From Bryobacterales bacterium (lineage in GTDB: Bacteria; Acidobacteriota; Terriglobia; Bryobacterales; Bryobacteraceae), in assembly GCA_020846745.1 (NCBI GenBank), contig JADLDI010000142.1, positions 1 to 64,000 on the forward strand: a stretch of 64,000 nucleotides of DNA, written 5' to 3'. Shown here one piece after another: positions 41,511-49,586 of this stretch. Under the pieces are notes generated by a model. That model had not been told where the DNA came from. It did no database searches and saw only the letters and a program-made list of their open reading frames with translations. Positions within the stretch are counted from its first letter, which is position 1. Every line of letters begins with the position of its first letter. A program made the position numbers and the translations under genes.

Positions 41511-42194
41511 TTGGGGCGGCGGATAGTATTGGGGTTCGCTTTTGCAGCCCTTCTGTCGGCGCACGATCCTGTCACGACCAAGCTGACCTGGACTCGCGAA
41601 ATCTCCCGAATCGTTCTCGAGCGGTGCGGCCGCTGCCATCACGACGGCGGTCCGGCCCCTATGTCGCTCCTGAACTACGAAGAAGCACGGCCCTGGGCGA
41701 AAGCCATTAAGGAAGAGGTTCTGGAGCGCCGCATGCCGCCTTGGGGTGCGGTCAAGGGCTATGGACACTTCGCTAACGATTCTTCTCTGAGCCAGGAGCA
41801 GATCCATCTGATCGCCGATTGGGTGGAAGGGGGGGCGCCTGAGGGTGACAAGAGCTACTTGCCGGTCATACCGTATCTTTGGCCGCAAGCACGGTCCGAA
41901 CCATCGGGACGCGAAGCCGTAGCCCGGGTGCTCCGGTCGGGTTTCAACGTGACGGCCCTGCGTGTCGATCAACTCGCCGAAGGCGCCTCGCTGAAGGTTG
42001 CGGCGGCATTGCCCGACGGTACTATCCTGCCGTTAGTTTGGGTGTACAACTATCGCGCAAAGTGGAAACAGACCTACGTGCTCGCCAATCCGCTGCGGTT
42101 GCCCGCAGGGACACGGATTGAGCAGGCCCCGCCAGGCGCAGGCCGCGTAGCGTTGATCGGCGAGGTTATGGTTGCACAAACCCGATCCCGGTAA
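41511..42194 (+). CDS. Exported cytochrome c-like protein
   Basis: This 227-residue protein resembles the N-terminal part of the preceding one: signal-like segment (about 2-17), haem motif Cys39-x2-Cys42-His43 (CGRCH), and the shared segment RPWAKAIKEEVLERRMPPW. It lacks the copper-domain histidine clusters; the last 90 residues are a small beta-rich region. It starts at TTG 41511, three bases after the previous stop, so the two are probably co-translated electron-transfer partners. Its end overlaps a convergent gene by 29 bases. Confidence 0.72.
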   Translation: MGRRIVLGFAFAALLSAHDPVTTKLTWTREISRIVLERCGRCHHDGGPAPMSLLNYEEARPWAKAIKEEVLERRMPPWGAVKGYGHFANDSSLSQEQIHLIADWVEGGAPEGDKSYLPVIPYLWPQARSEPSGREAVARVLRSGFNVTALRVDQLAEGASLKVAAALPDGTILPLVWVYNYRAKWKQTYVLANPLRLPAGTRIEQAPPGAGRVALIGEVMVAQTRSR

Positions 42195-44019
42195 GGATTA
42201 GCGCCAGTTCGCGGTTATCCCCAGGGGCTTGGAACGTCTTATCCGCAACAACCGTGACGGTTACCGGCGCTGACCCCGCCGGCGCAAAGGGCCGTTGGGA
42301 TTGCAACGTGTACAAGCCGGGACCTGGATACGATTGCGTTGCCAACGTCTCACCATTGGCTGAAAGAGTGATCAACCGGGCGGGCGACTGATCGACAATC
42401 CGAAATGTAACCGCGATAGGCAACGGCTTGGCGGGTGCCTTTAGCAGCGCGGCAATGCGGCTGCCGGTCCATCGCCACGAACCGCCTTCCAACCCGTAAA
42501 CCCCTGACAACAGTTGAGATTCAGCCTGTGGTGCACTCATCGGCAGGTACGAAAGCTCGGGCATTCGCGCGGTGACGGTCGAGATCGTCACCTCGTCTGC
42601 CGGCTTGTCGGAAATCCCGAATGCGCACAAGCCGTTTTGCGCCGAGCTATACGCGGAGCAGGAATCCATCGAAAGTATCCGTAGCGGGATCGATGGCCGG
42701 ATCGTGTGCCGTTCCAGCACGGTCAGTTGGCCTCCCCCGGTCCTGTAGTCGGTCGGGAAAAATGCCAGTTTCGAATCGATCAGCAGATCGCCCGCACGAA
42801 GCGCCTCTCCTCGGTGCATTGGCATCGCCCCGTGCGACTCGGCATAGAACCGTAACCCCCACTCGGCGTTTACCCAGGTCCGCTTGGTCTCAATCTGGTC
42901 GGCGATGGAAGCGATCACACGGCGGTAGCCGTCCCAATGCTGATAGTTGGCCGCCGCCAGCGCCAGGCCGAGAGCGAGATGTGTACCGAACCCGAGCGCC
43001 AGCAGCCAGGTTCGTTTCGCAAATCTCTCCACTGCCAGAACCGCCACCGGCAGCGCGATCGGGAGCAGATACCGGGCGGACCCGGCGAAGAAGATCACCA
43101 GCGCGGATCCGAAGAAGATCAGGATCCACGAATTGCGTCGACTGTTGTAAAGTGTCGCCACCCCCAGGCCGAACGGTATCCAGAACAGGGGGGATGAATC
43201 GAACCAGGCCGCGAGCGCAGCCGCGGGAATCGCAATCCACGAAATCGGCGCGAGCAAAGGCGGCGCCATCCAGCCGAGATGCGTGGTAAGCGCGGCGAAG
43301 TTCCTGATTTTATTAGTGATCGACTGCAGGTTGTAATTCTGGAAATAGCCTGTGAGAACAGCCGCCGGCATCGCTCCCGTGGACAATCGCTCGAAGCATT
43401 GGTACCCCGCAATGGTCAGTACCGGGGTGAGGATTACAAGCCACTTCGCCCCGAGGGGAGTTCGTTTCGCAAAAAGCCGCCAAGCCAGGATCGGCGTGAG
43501 GACGACAGCTTGGTAGGCGGTCAGAGAGGCAAGTATCATGCACAAAGCGCTTAAAACGAGACGATCCGACTCGAAAAGCGCCAGTGCCGTGAGAAACGAA
43601 GCCAAATGCGGAAGGTCCGATTCAAATGACGTCCCATTAATCAGGAATGCAGGCGTTGCAATAAACAGCAATGTTGCCCACATCGGCCGAGAAGACATCC
43701 GACGTGCCATCGAGTAGGCTGCCAACACCGCCACAATCGAAAACGGCAGGTACGCCAGATGGAACGTCGCCTCACGCACTTCGCGAAACGAAGCCAATAA
43801 CGCCCCCAGGTACACGCCGTTGAGTGGCGGGTGAGGATACCCCCGCATATCGACATCGATACCAGCGGATAAGTGCCGGAAGTGTGTCGGATGGAGCGGC
43901 TCGATTTGGGCGTGCTGGGCAACGGCGAGGTAATAGGCGTCGTCGCCCTGGATGGGGTGATTCAGAAACGGCAGCCGTACCAGCAGTACAGCCAGAATGA
44001 GGAGAAGGCGTTCGCGCAA
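42166..44019 (-). CDS. Membrane glycosyltransferase-like protein (GT39/ArnT style)
   Basis: The 617-residue protein has around ten hydrophobic segments in the first 370 residues and a soluble C-terminal part. An acidic motif, GDDAYYLAVAQHAQ, lies in the first external loop near residue 25, the place of the catalytic aspartate in lipid-linked GT-C enzymes such as PMT and ArnT. It could transfer a sugar from a polyprenyl carrier in the inner membrane. No partner genes are adjacent, so the acceptor is unknown. Confidence 0.65.
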   Translation of the reverse strand: MRERLLLILAVLLVRLPFLNHPIQGDDAYYLAVAQHAQIEPLHPTHFRHLSAGIDVDMRGYPHPPLNGVYLGALLASFREVREATFHLAYLPFSIVAVLAAYSMARRMSSRPMWATLLFIATPAFLINGTSFESDLPHLASFLTALALFESDRLVLSALCMILASLTAYQAVVLTPILAWRLFAKRTPLGAKWLVILTPVLTIAGYQCFERLSTGAMPAAVLTGYFQNYNLQSITNKIRNFAALTTHLGWMAPPLLAPISWIAIPAAALAAWFDSSPLFWIPFGLGVATLYNSRRNSWILIFFGSALVIFFAGSARYLLPIALPVAVLAVERFAKRTWLLALGFGTHLALGLALAAANYQHWDGYRRVIASIADQIETKRTWVNAEWGLRFYAESHGAMPMHRGEALRAGDLLIDSKLAFFPTDYRTGGGQLTVLERHTIRPSIPLRILSMDSCSAYSSAQNGLCAFGISDKPADEVTISTVTARMPELSYLPMSAPQAESQLLSGVYGLEGGSWRWTGSRIAALLKAPAKPLPIAVTFRIVDQSPARLITLSANGETLATQSYPGPGLYTLQSQRPFAPAGSAPVTVTVVADKTFQAPGDNRELALILTGIGFVQP

Positions 44020-44040
44020 GGGCGGAAACGCCTATTGTAG

Positions 44041-44283
44041 CTATTCGCCGGAATCCGCGCCGCCTAGAATGACACCCGCCTTCACGAGTTCATCCACCAT
44101 CTGTTTGGAAAATCCAGGCAACCGCTCGACATCATCCCAACTCTTCAGCGGTCGGTTCTTGCGGACCGTCTCTGCATTATCGGGCCCCATGTGTGGCAAC
44201 TGTTGAAGTTGTTCAGGAGTAGCCGTGTTGAGGTCAAGTGCGTCGGTGCGAGATTCCACGAGCGTATGAGGAACGAACCTCAC
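44041..44283 (-). CDS. Small ComEA-like helix-hairpin-helix protein
   Basis: The 80-residue protein carries two helix-hairpin-helix units: LDLNTATPEQLQQLPHMGP near residues 16-34 and DVERLPGFSKQMVDELVKAG near 51-70. This is the DNA-binding domain of ComEA, but there is no signal peptide or membrane anchor, so an uptake role is uncertain. It precedes the GT gene on the same strand with a 21-base gap. Confidence 0.7.
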   Translation of the reverse strand: MRFVPHTLVESRTDALDLNTATPEQLQQLPHMGPDNAETVRKNRPLKSWDDVERLPGFSKQMVDELVKAGVILGGADSGE

Positions 44284-44395
44284 AGGCTGTTACGAAGGGA
44301 ACAATCGCGAATTGAGGCTTGCGCAAAGCCGAGAATAAATTTATCTTAATAAATACAGGCTGCGTCGGGCTGACAGCGGCCATTCCTGGATCTAT

Positions 44396-45955
44396 ATGCC
44401 AACCTCCACAACCGAGAAACCCACCATAGGTGTACTCGATCCCAGTTCGGGAAATTTCTTCAAATATGACGGGCCGGCCGGGACCGTCGTCTTCCTGGTG
44501 GCACTCCCGCTTTGCCTGGGCATCGCCCTGGCATCGGGAGCGCCTCTATTTGCCGGCATCATCGCCGGCTCGATCGGCGGCATCGTAATCGCCGCCTTAT
44601 CCGGGTCGCAGGTGAGCGTCAGCGGACCGGCGGCGGGCCTGACGGTGATCGTAGCCTCAGCCATCCAAAGCCTCGGGTCGTACAAGGCGTTCCTCACGGC
44701 GGTAGCGCTAGGGGGGCTGCTGCAGATCGTGCTCGGGCTGCTGCGCCTCGGCATCATTGCGGATTACGTCCCCAATTCCGTCATTCGCGGGATGCTGGCG
44801 GCCATCGGGCTGGTGATCATTCTGAAGCAGATTCCGCACGCCCTCGGCCGCGATAAGGACTTCGAGGGTGACTTTGCCTTCTTTGAAAAAGGCCAGAGCA
44901 ACACGTTGACCGATATTGTGGAAAGCGTGATGTCGGCAAGCCCGGGCGCGATCGTCATTACGCTGCTCAGCCTGGCGGTGCTGATCTTTTGGGACGATCT
45001 GGCCAAGAGGGCGGGTAAGCTGATGCAGTTCGTACCGGCGCCGCTGGTAGTGGTTGTTCTCGGCATTGCGCTGAACCAGGGGTTCGCCGCATTCCTGCCA
45101 GGGTTTCATCTGAAAGACCCGGAGCACATGGTGGCGCTGCCGGTAGCCCAGTCCGCGGAGCAATTCCTCGGTCAGTTCATGTCGCCGGATTTAAGCGTCC
45201 TGGGGAACCAGCAGGTGTGGATCGTTGCGATAACGCTGGCGCTGGTGGCAAGCCTGGAAACGCTTTTGTCACTTGAGGCAGCGGACCGGTTGGATCCGTT
45301 CAAGCGCATCTCACCGCCTAACCGCGAACTGTTCGCGCAAGGCGTGGGCAATTTCCTGAGCGGCTCAATCGGCGGCCTGCCGATCACAAGCGTCGTGGTG
45401 CGCACATCGGCAAACGTCTATGCCGGCGCACGCACCTGGATGTCGTCGTTCATCCACGGTGTACTGCTGTTTGGGTCCGCACTGCTGATCCCGTCGGTCC
45501 TGAACCTGACGCCATTGGCTTGTCTGGCGGCTATCCTGATCGTAATCGGATTCAAGCTCACGAAGCCCGCACTGTACAAGCTCATGTACCGATCGGGTTG
45601 GGCGCAGTTCCTGCCGTTTATAATTACCGTTTTGGCGATCGTGTTCACAGACCTGTTAAAGGGCGTCGTGATTGGGCTGGTGATCGGATTATTCTTTGTG
45701 ATCCGCACCAATCACCATACTGCGATCACTGTGGTGAACCAGGACAACTACTACCTCATGCGTCTCAATAAGGATGCATCGTTTGTGAACAAAAGTGAGT
45801 TGCGGACGAAGCTGCGCAAGATTCCGGTGAACTCGCATCTGATCATCGACGGAAGCAAGGCCCTGTATATCGATCACGACATTCACGACGTAATCGAAGA
45901 CTTCCGCAAACTGGCCCCGTATAAGAACATCACGCTCGAAAGCAAACATCTCTAA
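44396..45955 (+). CDS. SulP family anion transporter, likely bicarbonate
   Basis: The 519-residue protein has about 12 hydrophobic segments with SulP landmarks: VFLVALPLCLGIALASGAP near residue 31 and SGPAAGLTVIVASAI near 75. A short C-terminal cytoplasmic part replaces most of the STAS domain (about residues 460-519). SulP carriers move sulfate, bicarbonate or other anions. The beta-carbonic anhydrase 13 bases downstream suggests bicarbonate, as in known SulP-CA pairs. Confidence 0.87.
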   Translation: MPTSTTEKPTIGVLDPSSGNFFKYDGPAGTVVFLVALPLCLGIALASGAPLFAGIIAGSIGGIVIAALSGSQVSVSGPAAGLTVIVASAIQSLGSYKAFLTAVALGGLLQIVLGLLRLGIIADYVPNSVIRGMLAAIGLVIILKQIPHALGRDKDFEGDFAFFEKGQSNTLTDIVESVMSASPGAIVITLLSLAVLIFWDDLAKRAGKLMQFVPAPLVVVVLGIALNQGFAAFLPGFHLKDPEHMVALPVAQSAEQFLGQFMSPDLSVLGNQQVWIVAITLALVASLETLLSLEAADRLDPFKRISPPNRELFAQGVGNFLSGSIGGLPITSVVVRTSANVYAGARTWMSSFIHGVLLFGSALLIPSVLNLTPLACLAAILIVIGFKLTKPALYKLMYRSGWAQFLPFIITVLAIVFTDLLKGVVIGLVIGLFFVIRTNHHTAITVVNQDNYYLMRLNKDASFVNKSELRTKLRKIPVNSHLIIDGSKALYIDHDIHDVIEDFRKLAPYKNITLESKHL

Positions 45956-45968
45956 AGGGAGACACGAA

Positions 45969-46619
45969 ATGGACTCGCACAAGAAGCTACTGCTGGGCAA
46001 CAAAGCGTGGGTGGAAGAGAAACTCGGCGTGAATCCCCGCTTTTTCGAAGATTCCGCCACGGTGCAAAGGCCCGAGTTCATGTGGATCGGCTGCTCGGAT
46101 TCGCGTGTTCCGGCCGAGGATGTAACCGGAGCTGAGGCGGGTGAGCTATTCGTCCACCGGAATATTGCGAATCTGGTGGTCCACACCGACTTCAATATGC
46201 TGAGCGTGCTGCAGTATGCGGTGGAAGTGCTGAAAGTGAAGCACGTGATCGTCTGCGGGCATTACAACTGCGGCGGTGTTCGCAATGCGATGACACGCTA
46301 TGACTTGGGGCTTATCAACAAGTGGCTCCGGCACATTAAGGATGTGTACCGGATGAATAAACGGGAACTCGAGTCGATTGCCGATGAGCAGTTGCGTTGG
46401 GACCGGCTTGTCGAGATGAACGTGACCGAGCAGGTGCAGAACCTGGCGCAGACGTCAATCATCCAGAAAGCGTGGCACGCGGAACAGCGCCCGATCGTCC
46501 ACGGGTGGGTCTACGATCTACGCACCGGGTATGTGAAAGAGATTGCCTGCATGCACCCCAACTCGCAGTTGGATGATATCTACATGTTCGACTTCGAACC
46601 AGATAAATCCGGGCGCTAA
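45969..46619 (+). CDS. Beta-class carbonic anhydrase
   Basis: This 216-residue cytoplasmic enzyme interconverts CO2 and bicarbonate. Zinc ligands and the catalytic dyad are present: Cys42, Asp44 and Arg46 (in CSDSRVP), His98 and Cys101 (in CGHYNCGGV). GGGAGA just upstream fits the start. It forms an operon with the SulP transporter, so the pair probably manages bicarbonate supply or pH. The stop overlaps the convergent CPBP gene by four bases. Confidence 0.93.
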   Translation: MDSHKKLLLGNKAWVEEKLGVNPRFFEDSATVQRPEFMWIGCSDSRVPAEDVTGAEAGELFVHRNIANLVVHTDFNMLSVLQYAVEVLKVKHVIVCGHYNCGGVRNAMTRYDLGLINKWLRHIKDVYRMNKRELESIADEQLRWDRLVEMNVTEQVQNLAQTSIIQKAWHAEQRPIVHGWVYDLRTGYVKEIACMHPNSQLDDIYMFDFEPDKSGR

Positions 46620-47554
46620 CTGCGCAGCAGCGTACGCCAGACCGCAACAACCAGCGCGTGCGTGACCATCGCCGCTCGAATTCCCCCAGAGGCAAGGTAC
46701 GCCCCTCCATAGAAAAGGCCGGCTGTGCCGGCGAGGATGGCGAAACGCCAATTCGGAAAATCCCCAAACCACAGGTGGGCCGATCCGAATACCGCACTGC
46801 TGATCATCAGCGCAGCGGTGGCGCCCAGTGGCTTCCGGAGCGATTCAAGCAGTATGCCGCGGAAAAAGAACTCCTCTGCCAGGGCGACTACCAGGAATAT
46901 ACCGAGGAAAGTAGCGGGTCCTTTCCACCAGAAATCGGGCGCCAGGCGGAACGTCGCAAACCGGAGAGCCCAGACGAGCAGGATGCCGGCAGGCAGGAAT
47001 AGGGCAAAGTAGCGAAGACCAAGCAGCCAGTCCCGGCGGGTCGGGATGAAGCCGAATCCCGCATGCTGCCGCGGCCGGTTTGTCAGCCAAGACGTAATGG
47101 CAACGCGGAACCACATCAACTGGCCTAGCGCATCGACGCGCAAGTCCTCCACCGGTGAGAGGTAGAGCCGCTTAAAGGGCTTGGCGAGGTAAACAGCGGC
47201 AAGGAATGCAAAGAACAACCAATCCGCCCAGGGGCGGTTCCGCAGGATGCTGAGCCACCAGGCTGCGATCGCGGCGAGTGCCATCAGTTGGAGAAAGTCA
47301 GGCAAACGAAAGGTTCCTGCTGGCAGGCTATATATAAGGTAAGGTGCTACCGCTGTTCCGGCCAGTGCCCAAGGGGTCGGCGGGACGATACGGTTCATCC
47401 CAAGGAACAGGCTCAATTCGACCAGAAAAGCGGCGGCTACGGGCACGGCAATTCCTGGCGGGATATGCTGTTGATGGGCGTAGAAGTATGCGGCTAAGGC
47501 GCCCACAAACCAGAGGATTATGAGCACTCGCCGAAACGGGAGCATTCGACTCAT
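46616..47554 (-). CDS. CPBP family intramembrane metalloprotease
   Basis: The 312-residue protein has about eight hydrophobic segments and the CPBP motifs in the C-terminal half: EEFFFRGILLE, FGSAHLWFGD, and a final THAL. It could process a prenylated or signal-bearing protein; the target is unknown. A second ATG three codons in (47545) is equally plausible. The 5' end overlaps the divergent gene at 47520 by up to 35 bases. Confidence 0.8.
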   Translation of the reverse strand: MSRMLPFRRVLIILWFVGALAAYFYAHQQHIPPGIAVPVAAAFLVELSLFLGMNRIVPPTPWALAGTAVAPYLIYSLPAGTFRLPDFLQLMALAAIAAWWLSILRNRPWADWLFFAFLAAVYLAKPFKRLYLSPVEDLRVDALGQLMWFRVAITSWLTNRPRQHAGFGFIPTRRDWLLGLRYFALFLPAGILLVWALRFATFRLAPDFWWKGPATFLGIFLVVALAEEFFFRGILLESLRKPLGATAALMISSAVFGSAHLWFGDFPNWRFAILAGTAGLFYGGAYLASGGIRAAMVTHALVVAVWRTLLRS

Positions 47555-48257
47555 CCTAACATCGGCCCTTGCGCTGACCGCGATCGCGCAGCCGCCAGAC
47601 CTGGCGCGCCGAGTGGCGGAGCGGGAGACGCAGGCGATGGAAGAGCGGTCGCACTATACCTACCGTCAGACGGTCCGGGTGACAGAAGTTCCCGGCAAGG
47701 GTACGCGAGGCGGCGAGTACCGCGAGGTGCGGGAGGTGATCTTTTCGCCCGCGGGAGAGCGGTCCGAGCGGTTTGTCGGGAAGCCAATGATGAATCTGGC
47801 ACGTCTGCAACTAACGGACGAGGATTTTCGCGACATACGGGAGGTCCAGCCGTTTCTGTTCACGAAGGATCTGCTGTGGATGTATCAGACGAAGTTTCGG
47901 GGCGAGGAGAAGGTCAGCGGCGTGGACTGCTGGCTTTTAGAGGTGAAGCCCAAGCAGGTGCACCAGGGGATGCGGCTGTTTGAGGGGACGATGTGGGTGG
48001 ATAAGCAGACTTTTTCGACGGTGCGCACCGACGGCGTGGCGGTGCCCCAGATTATCAAGCGCGGGTCGGAGAATCTGTTTCCGCATTTCGTCACGGAGCG
48101 GGAGAAGATTGGGGAGTACTGGTTCCCGGTGGTCACGTTGGCCGACGAGACGCTGCAATTCTCTGCAGGTCCGATCCGGATGCGGCTGGCGATCGAGTAT
48201 ACGGACTATAAGAGGTTCGGCGCCAGTTCTACCGTGACGTTCGAAACACCCAAATAG
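47520..48257 (+). CDS. Exported protein with lipoprotein-carrier-like fold, unknown
   Basis: The 245-residue protein has a signal peptide (about 1-23). The body is beta-rich with alternating aromatic and charged residues (VSGVDCWLLEVKPKQ, MWVDKQTFSTVRTDG, EYTDYKRFG), a pattern shared with LolA/LolB-like and MucB-like proteins of the periplasm. There is no lipobox cysteine. I cannot assign a specific role. It is divergent from the CPBP gene, and the two starts overlap. Confidence 0.6.
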   Translation: MSTRRNGSIRLILTSALALTAIAQPPDLARRVAERETQAMEERSHYTYRQTVRVTEVPGKGTRGGEYREVREVIFSPAGERSERFVGKPMMNLARLQLTDEDFRDIREVQPFLFTKDLLWMYQTKFRGEEKVSGVDCWLLEVKPKQVHQGMRLFEGTMWVDKQTFSTVRTDGVAVPQIIKRGSENLFPHFVTEREKIGEYWFPVVTLADETLQFSAGPIRMRLAIEYTDYKRFGASSTVTFETPK

Positions 48258-48266
48258 GTTGGGATT

Positions 48267-48953
48267 CTAGGCGGCGAGGCTCTTGTGGCGGGCGCGGCCT
48301 GGAGGAGCGGGTCGCAGGCGGCGATGCGATTCCTGCTCGAGTTGCGCGATCCAGTCATCGGAACCGATCGGGAATCCGCTGCGGAGGGCCTTCTCTAAGC
48401 GGTCCTGCTCTTCGCGTGGACTTTCCTGTAGGAATTCGCGATACCGGTGAGGGTCGTTCGAGAATCGATGCCGCCAGTTCCCCATCATAAGGACCAGGAA
48501 CGGGTCGGGTTTGCCGGTGAGGTGGGCGCGGGCGGAGGAGAATTCGTAATCGGCGGGATCTCTGACAATTCCGGCGGCTCTCGGGTTTGCATCGATGTAA
48601 CGCATTGCGGCAAAGTAATGAGCCGCGTCCAGCAGGCACGAATGAAATCGGGACTGAAAGAGGTGTCCAGAGCGCTCCAGGAGCTTGTTGAAATGCTGCG
48701 CCCACCATGTGTGTACGCGCAGAAACAGACGAGCCAGACCGTGTTCCGTGGTCGGGACAAGGAGCCAGTGAACGTGGTTGTCAAGTACACAATAGCCGTG
48801 GATTTCGACTTTCTCCTCCTCGGCCACTAAAGCAAACCGCTTCAAATACTTACGTTTATCGAAGCCATGGCGGAAGATGGGCGTCCGATTGACGCCGCGC
48901 GCCGTCGCATGCACCGGTTCATTCACGCGAAAGTACCGCTTCTGCCGCGCCAT
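48267..48953 (-). CDS. REP-associated tyrosine transposase (RAYT)
   Basis: The 228-residue protein is a Y1/HUH transposase of the RAYT type: His60-x-His62 (LDNHVHWLLVP) and the catalytic tyrosine at about residue 119 (RYIDANPRAAGIV). RAYTs are single-copy housekeeping-like relatives of IS200 transposases that spread REP palindromes. ATG 48953 gives the family start MARQKRYF; the frame is open 12 codons further. A 40-bp perfect palindrome lies 40 bases upstream, the expected neighbour. Confidence 0.88.
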   Translation of the reverse strand: MARQKRYFRVNEPVHATARGVNRTPIFRHGFDKRKYLKRFALVAEEEKVEIHGYCVLDNHVHWLLVPTTEHGLARLFLRVHTWWAQHFNKLLERSGHLFQSRFHSCLLDAAHYFAAMRYIDANPRAAGIVRDPADYEFSSARAHLTGKPDPFLVLMMGNWRHRFSNDPHRYREFLQESPREEQDRLEKALRSGFPIGSDDWIAQLEQESHRRLRPAPPGRARHKSLAA

Positions 48954-48992
48954 ACATAACAAGTGGATTGCCGCATCGAAAACTCTCACGCC

Positions 48993-49032
48993 AATCAGGG
49001 CCTGTCCCCGATATCGGGGACAGGCCCTGATT
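48993..49032. repeat. 40-bp perfect palindrome next to the RAYT gene
   Basis: Two 20-base arms are exactly complementary with no loop (centre between 49012 and 49013; each arm reads AATCAGGGCCTGTCCCCGAT). No T-run follows, so it is not a terminator. Position upstream of a RAYT gene suggests a REP/BIME-type element; no second copy is in the window. Confidence 0.8.
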
Positions 49033-49094
49033 AAAGGGTAAAGGTGGGGTTGGGCGGGACGATAAGGGAGGGTAGGAAGAGGAGACCGACCGCC

Positions 49095-49352
49095 GTGTCG
49101 ATCGATGCCACGAACATCGCCCTACAGGGGTTGGAACGAGCTCAACAGAAGGTGGAACGAGCCGCCAAGCGGATCGCCACGGATACGTTTGCGGCGGCTG
49201 CGTCTTCCTCAGAACTCGCCACGGTTGAGCCTGGTTCGCTTGTGGAATCGGTTGTCGACCTGATGGAAGCCGCCCATTTCTATGAAGCGAATCTGAACAT
49301 GATCAAGGCGGATAACGAGATGAAGAAGCACACGCTGGATATTCTGGCTTAA
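49095..49352 (+). CDS. Small protein resembling a flagellar rod C-terminal domain
   Basis: The 85-residue protein from GTG 49095 (AAGAGGAG upstream) has a C-terminal segment, SVVDLMEAAHFYEANLNMIKADNEMKK, whose pattern matches the closing helix of flagellar rod/hook proteins such as FlgC and FlgG (quoted here in full family context, positions about 53-79). The first 30 residues form a second helix. It is too short to be a rod protein and lies far from the other flagellar genes. It could be a rod-associated accessory protein or a remnant. The frame continues upstream into the palindrome, which I do not include. Confidence 0.55.
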   Translation: MSIDATNIALQGLERAQQKVERAAKRIATDTFAAAASSSELATVEPGSLVESVVDLMEAAHFYEANLNMIKADNEMKKHTLDILA

Positions 49353-49363
49353 TCCGTTCTCGC

Positions 49364-49525
49364 CTACACGGCGACCAGTTTGCGGCCGAATAACGCAGCC
49401 ACCACGTAGAGACCTGCCCCAAACAGGAGCGTTGCCGTGAGTCCAACGTAAATTGCACAGAAAATCGCCAGAGCTGAGCCCAGTACGCTCGCGGCCGCGT
49501 TCAATGACCATGCCCAGCGGATCGC
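49364..49525 (-). pseudogene. C-terminal remnant of a spermidine-synthase-like membrane protein
   Basis: On the minus strand a frame without start ends at the stop at 49364-49366. It reads RWAWSLNAAASVLGSALA followed by a second hydrophobic segment, YVGLTATLLFGAGLYVVAAL. This matches, from memory, the last membrane helices of large spermidine-synthase-like membrane proteins. Upstream the frame closes with a TGA and no gene body is found, so it is a 3' relic beside nuoN. Confidence 0.45.
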
Positions 49526-49586
49526 GTTAGACTGAGATGAGCGAGAAACTGCTCCACTTCACCCAACGGCTGCGTAGAGCATTTGC

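Noticed and set aside
48993..49032. The 40-bp palindrome as a transcription terminator
   Set aside because: There is no loop and no T-run on either side; position beside a RAYT gene fits a REP-type repeat better.
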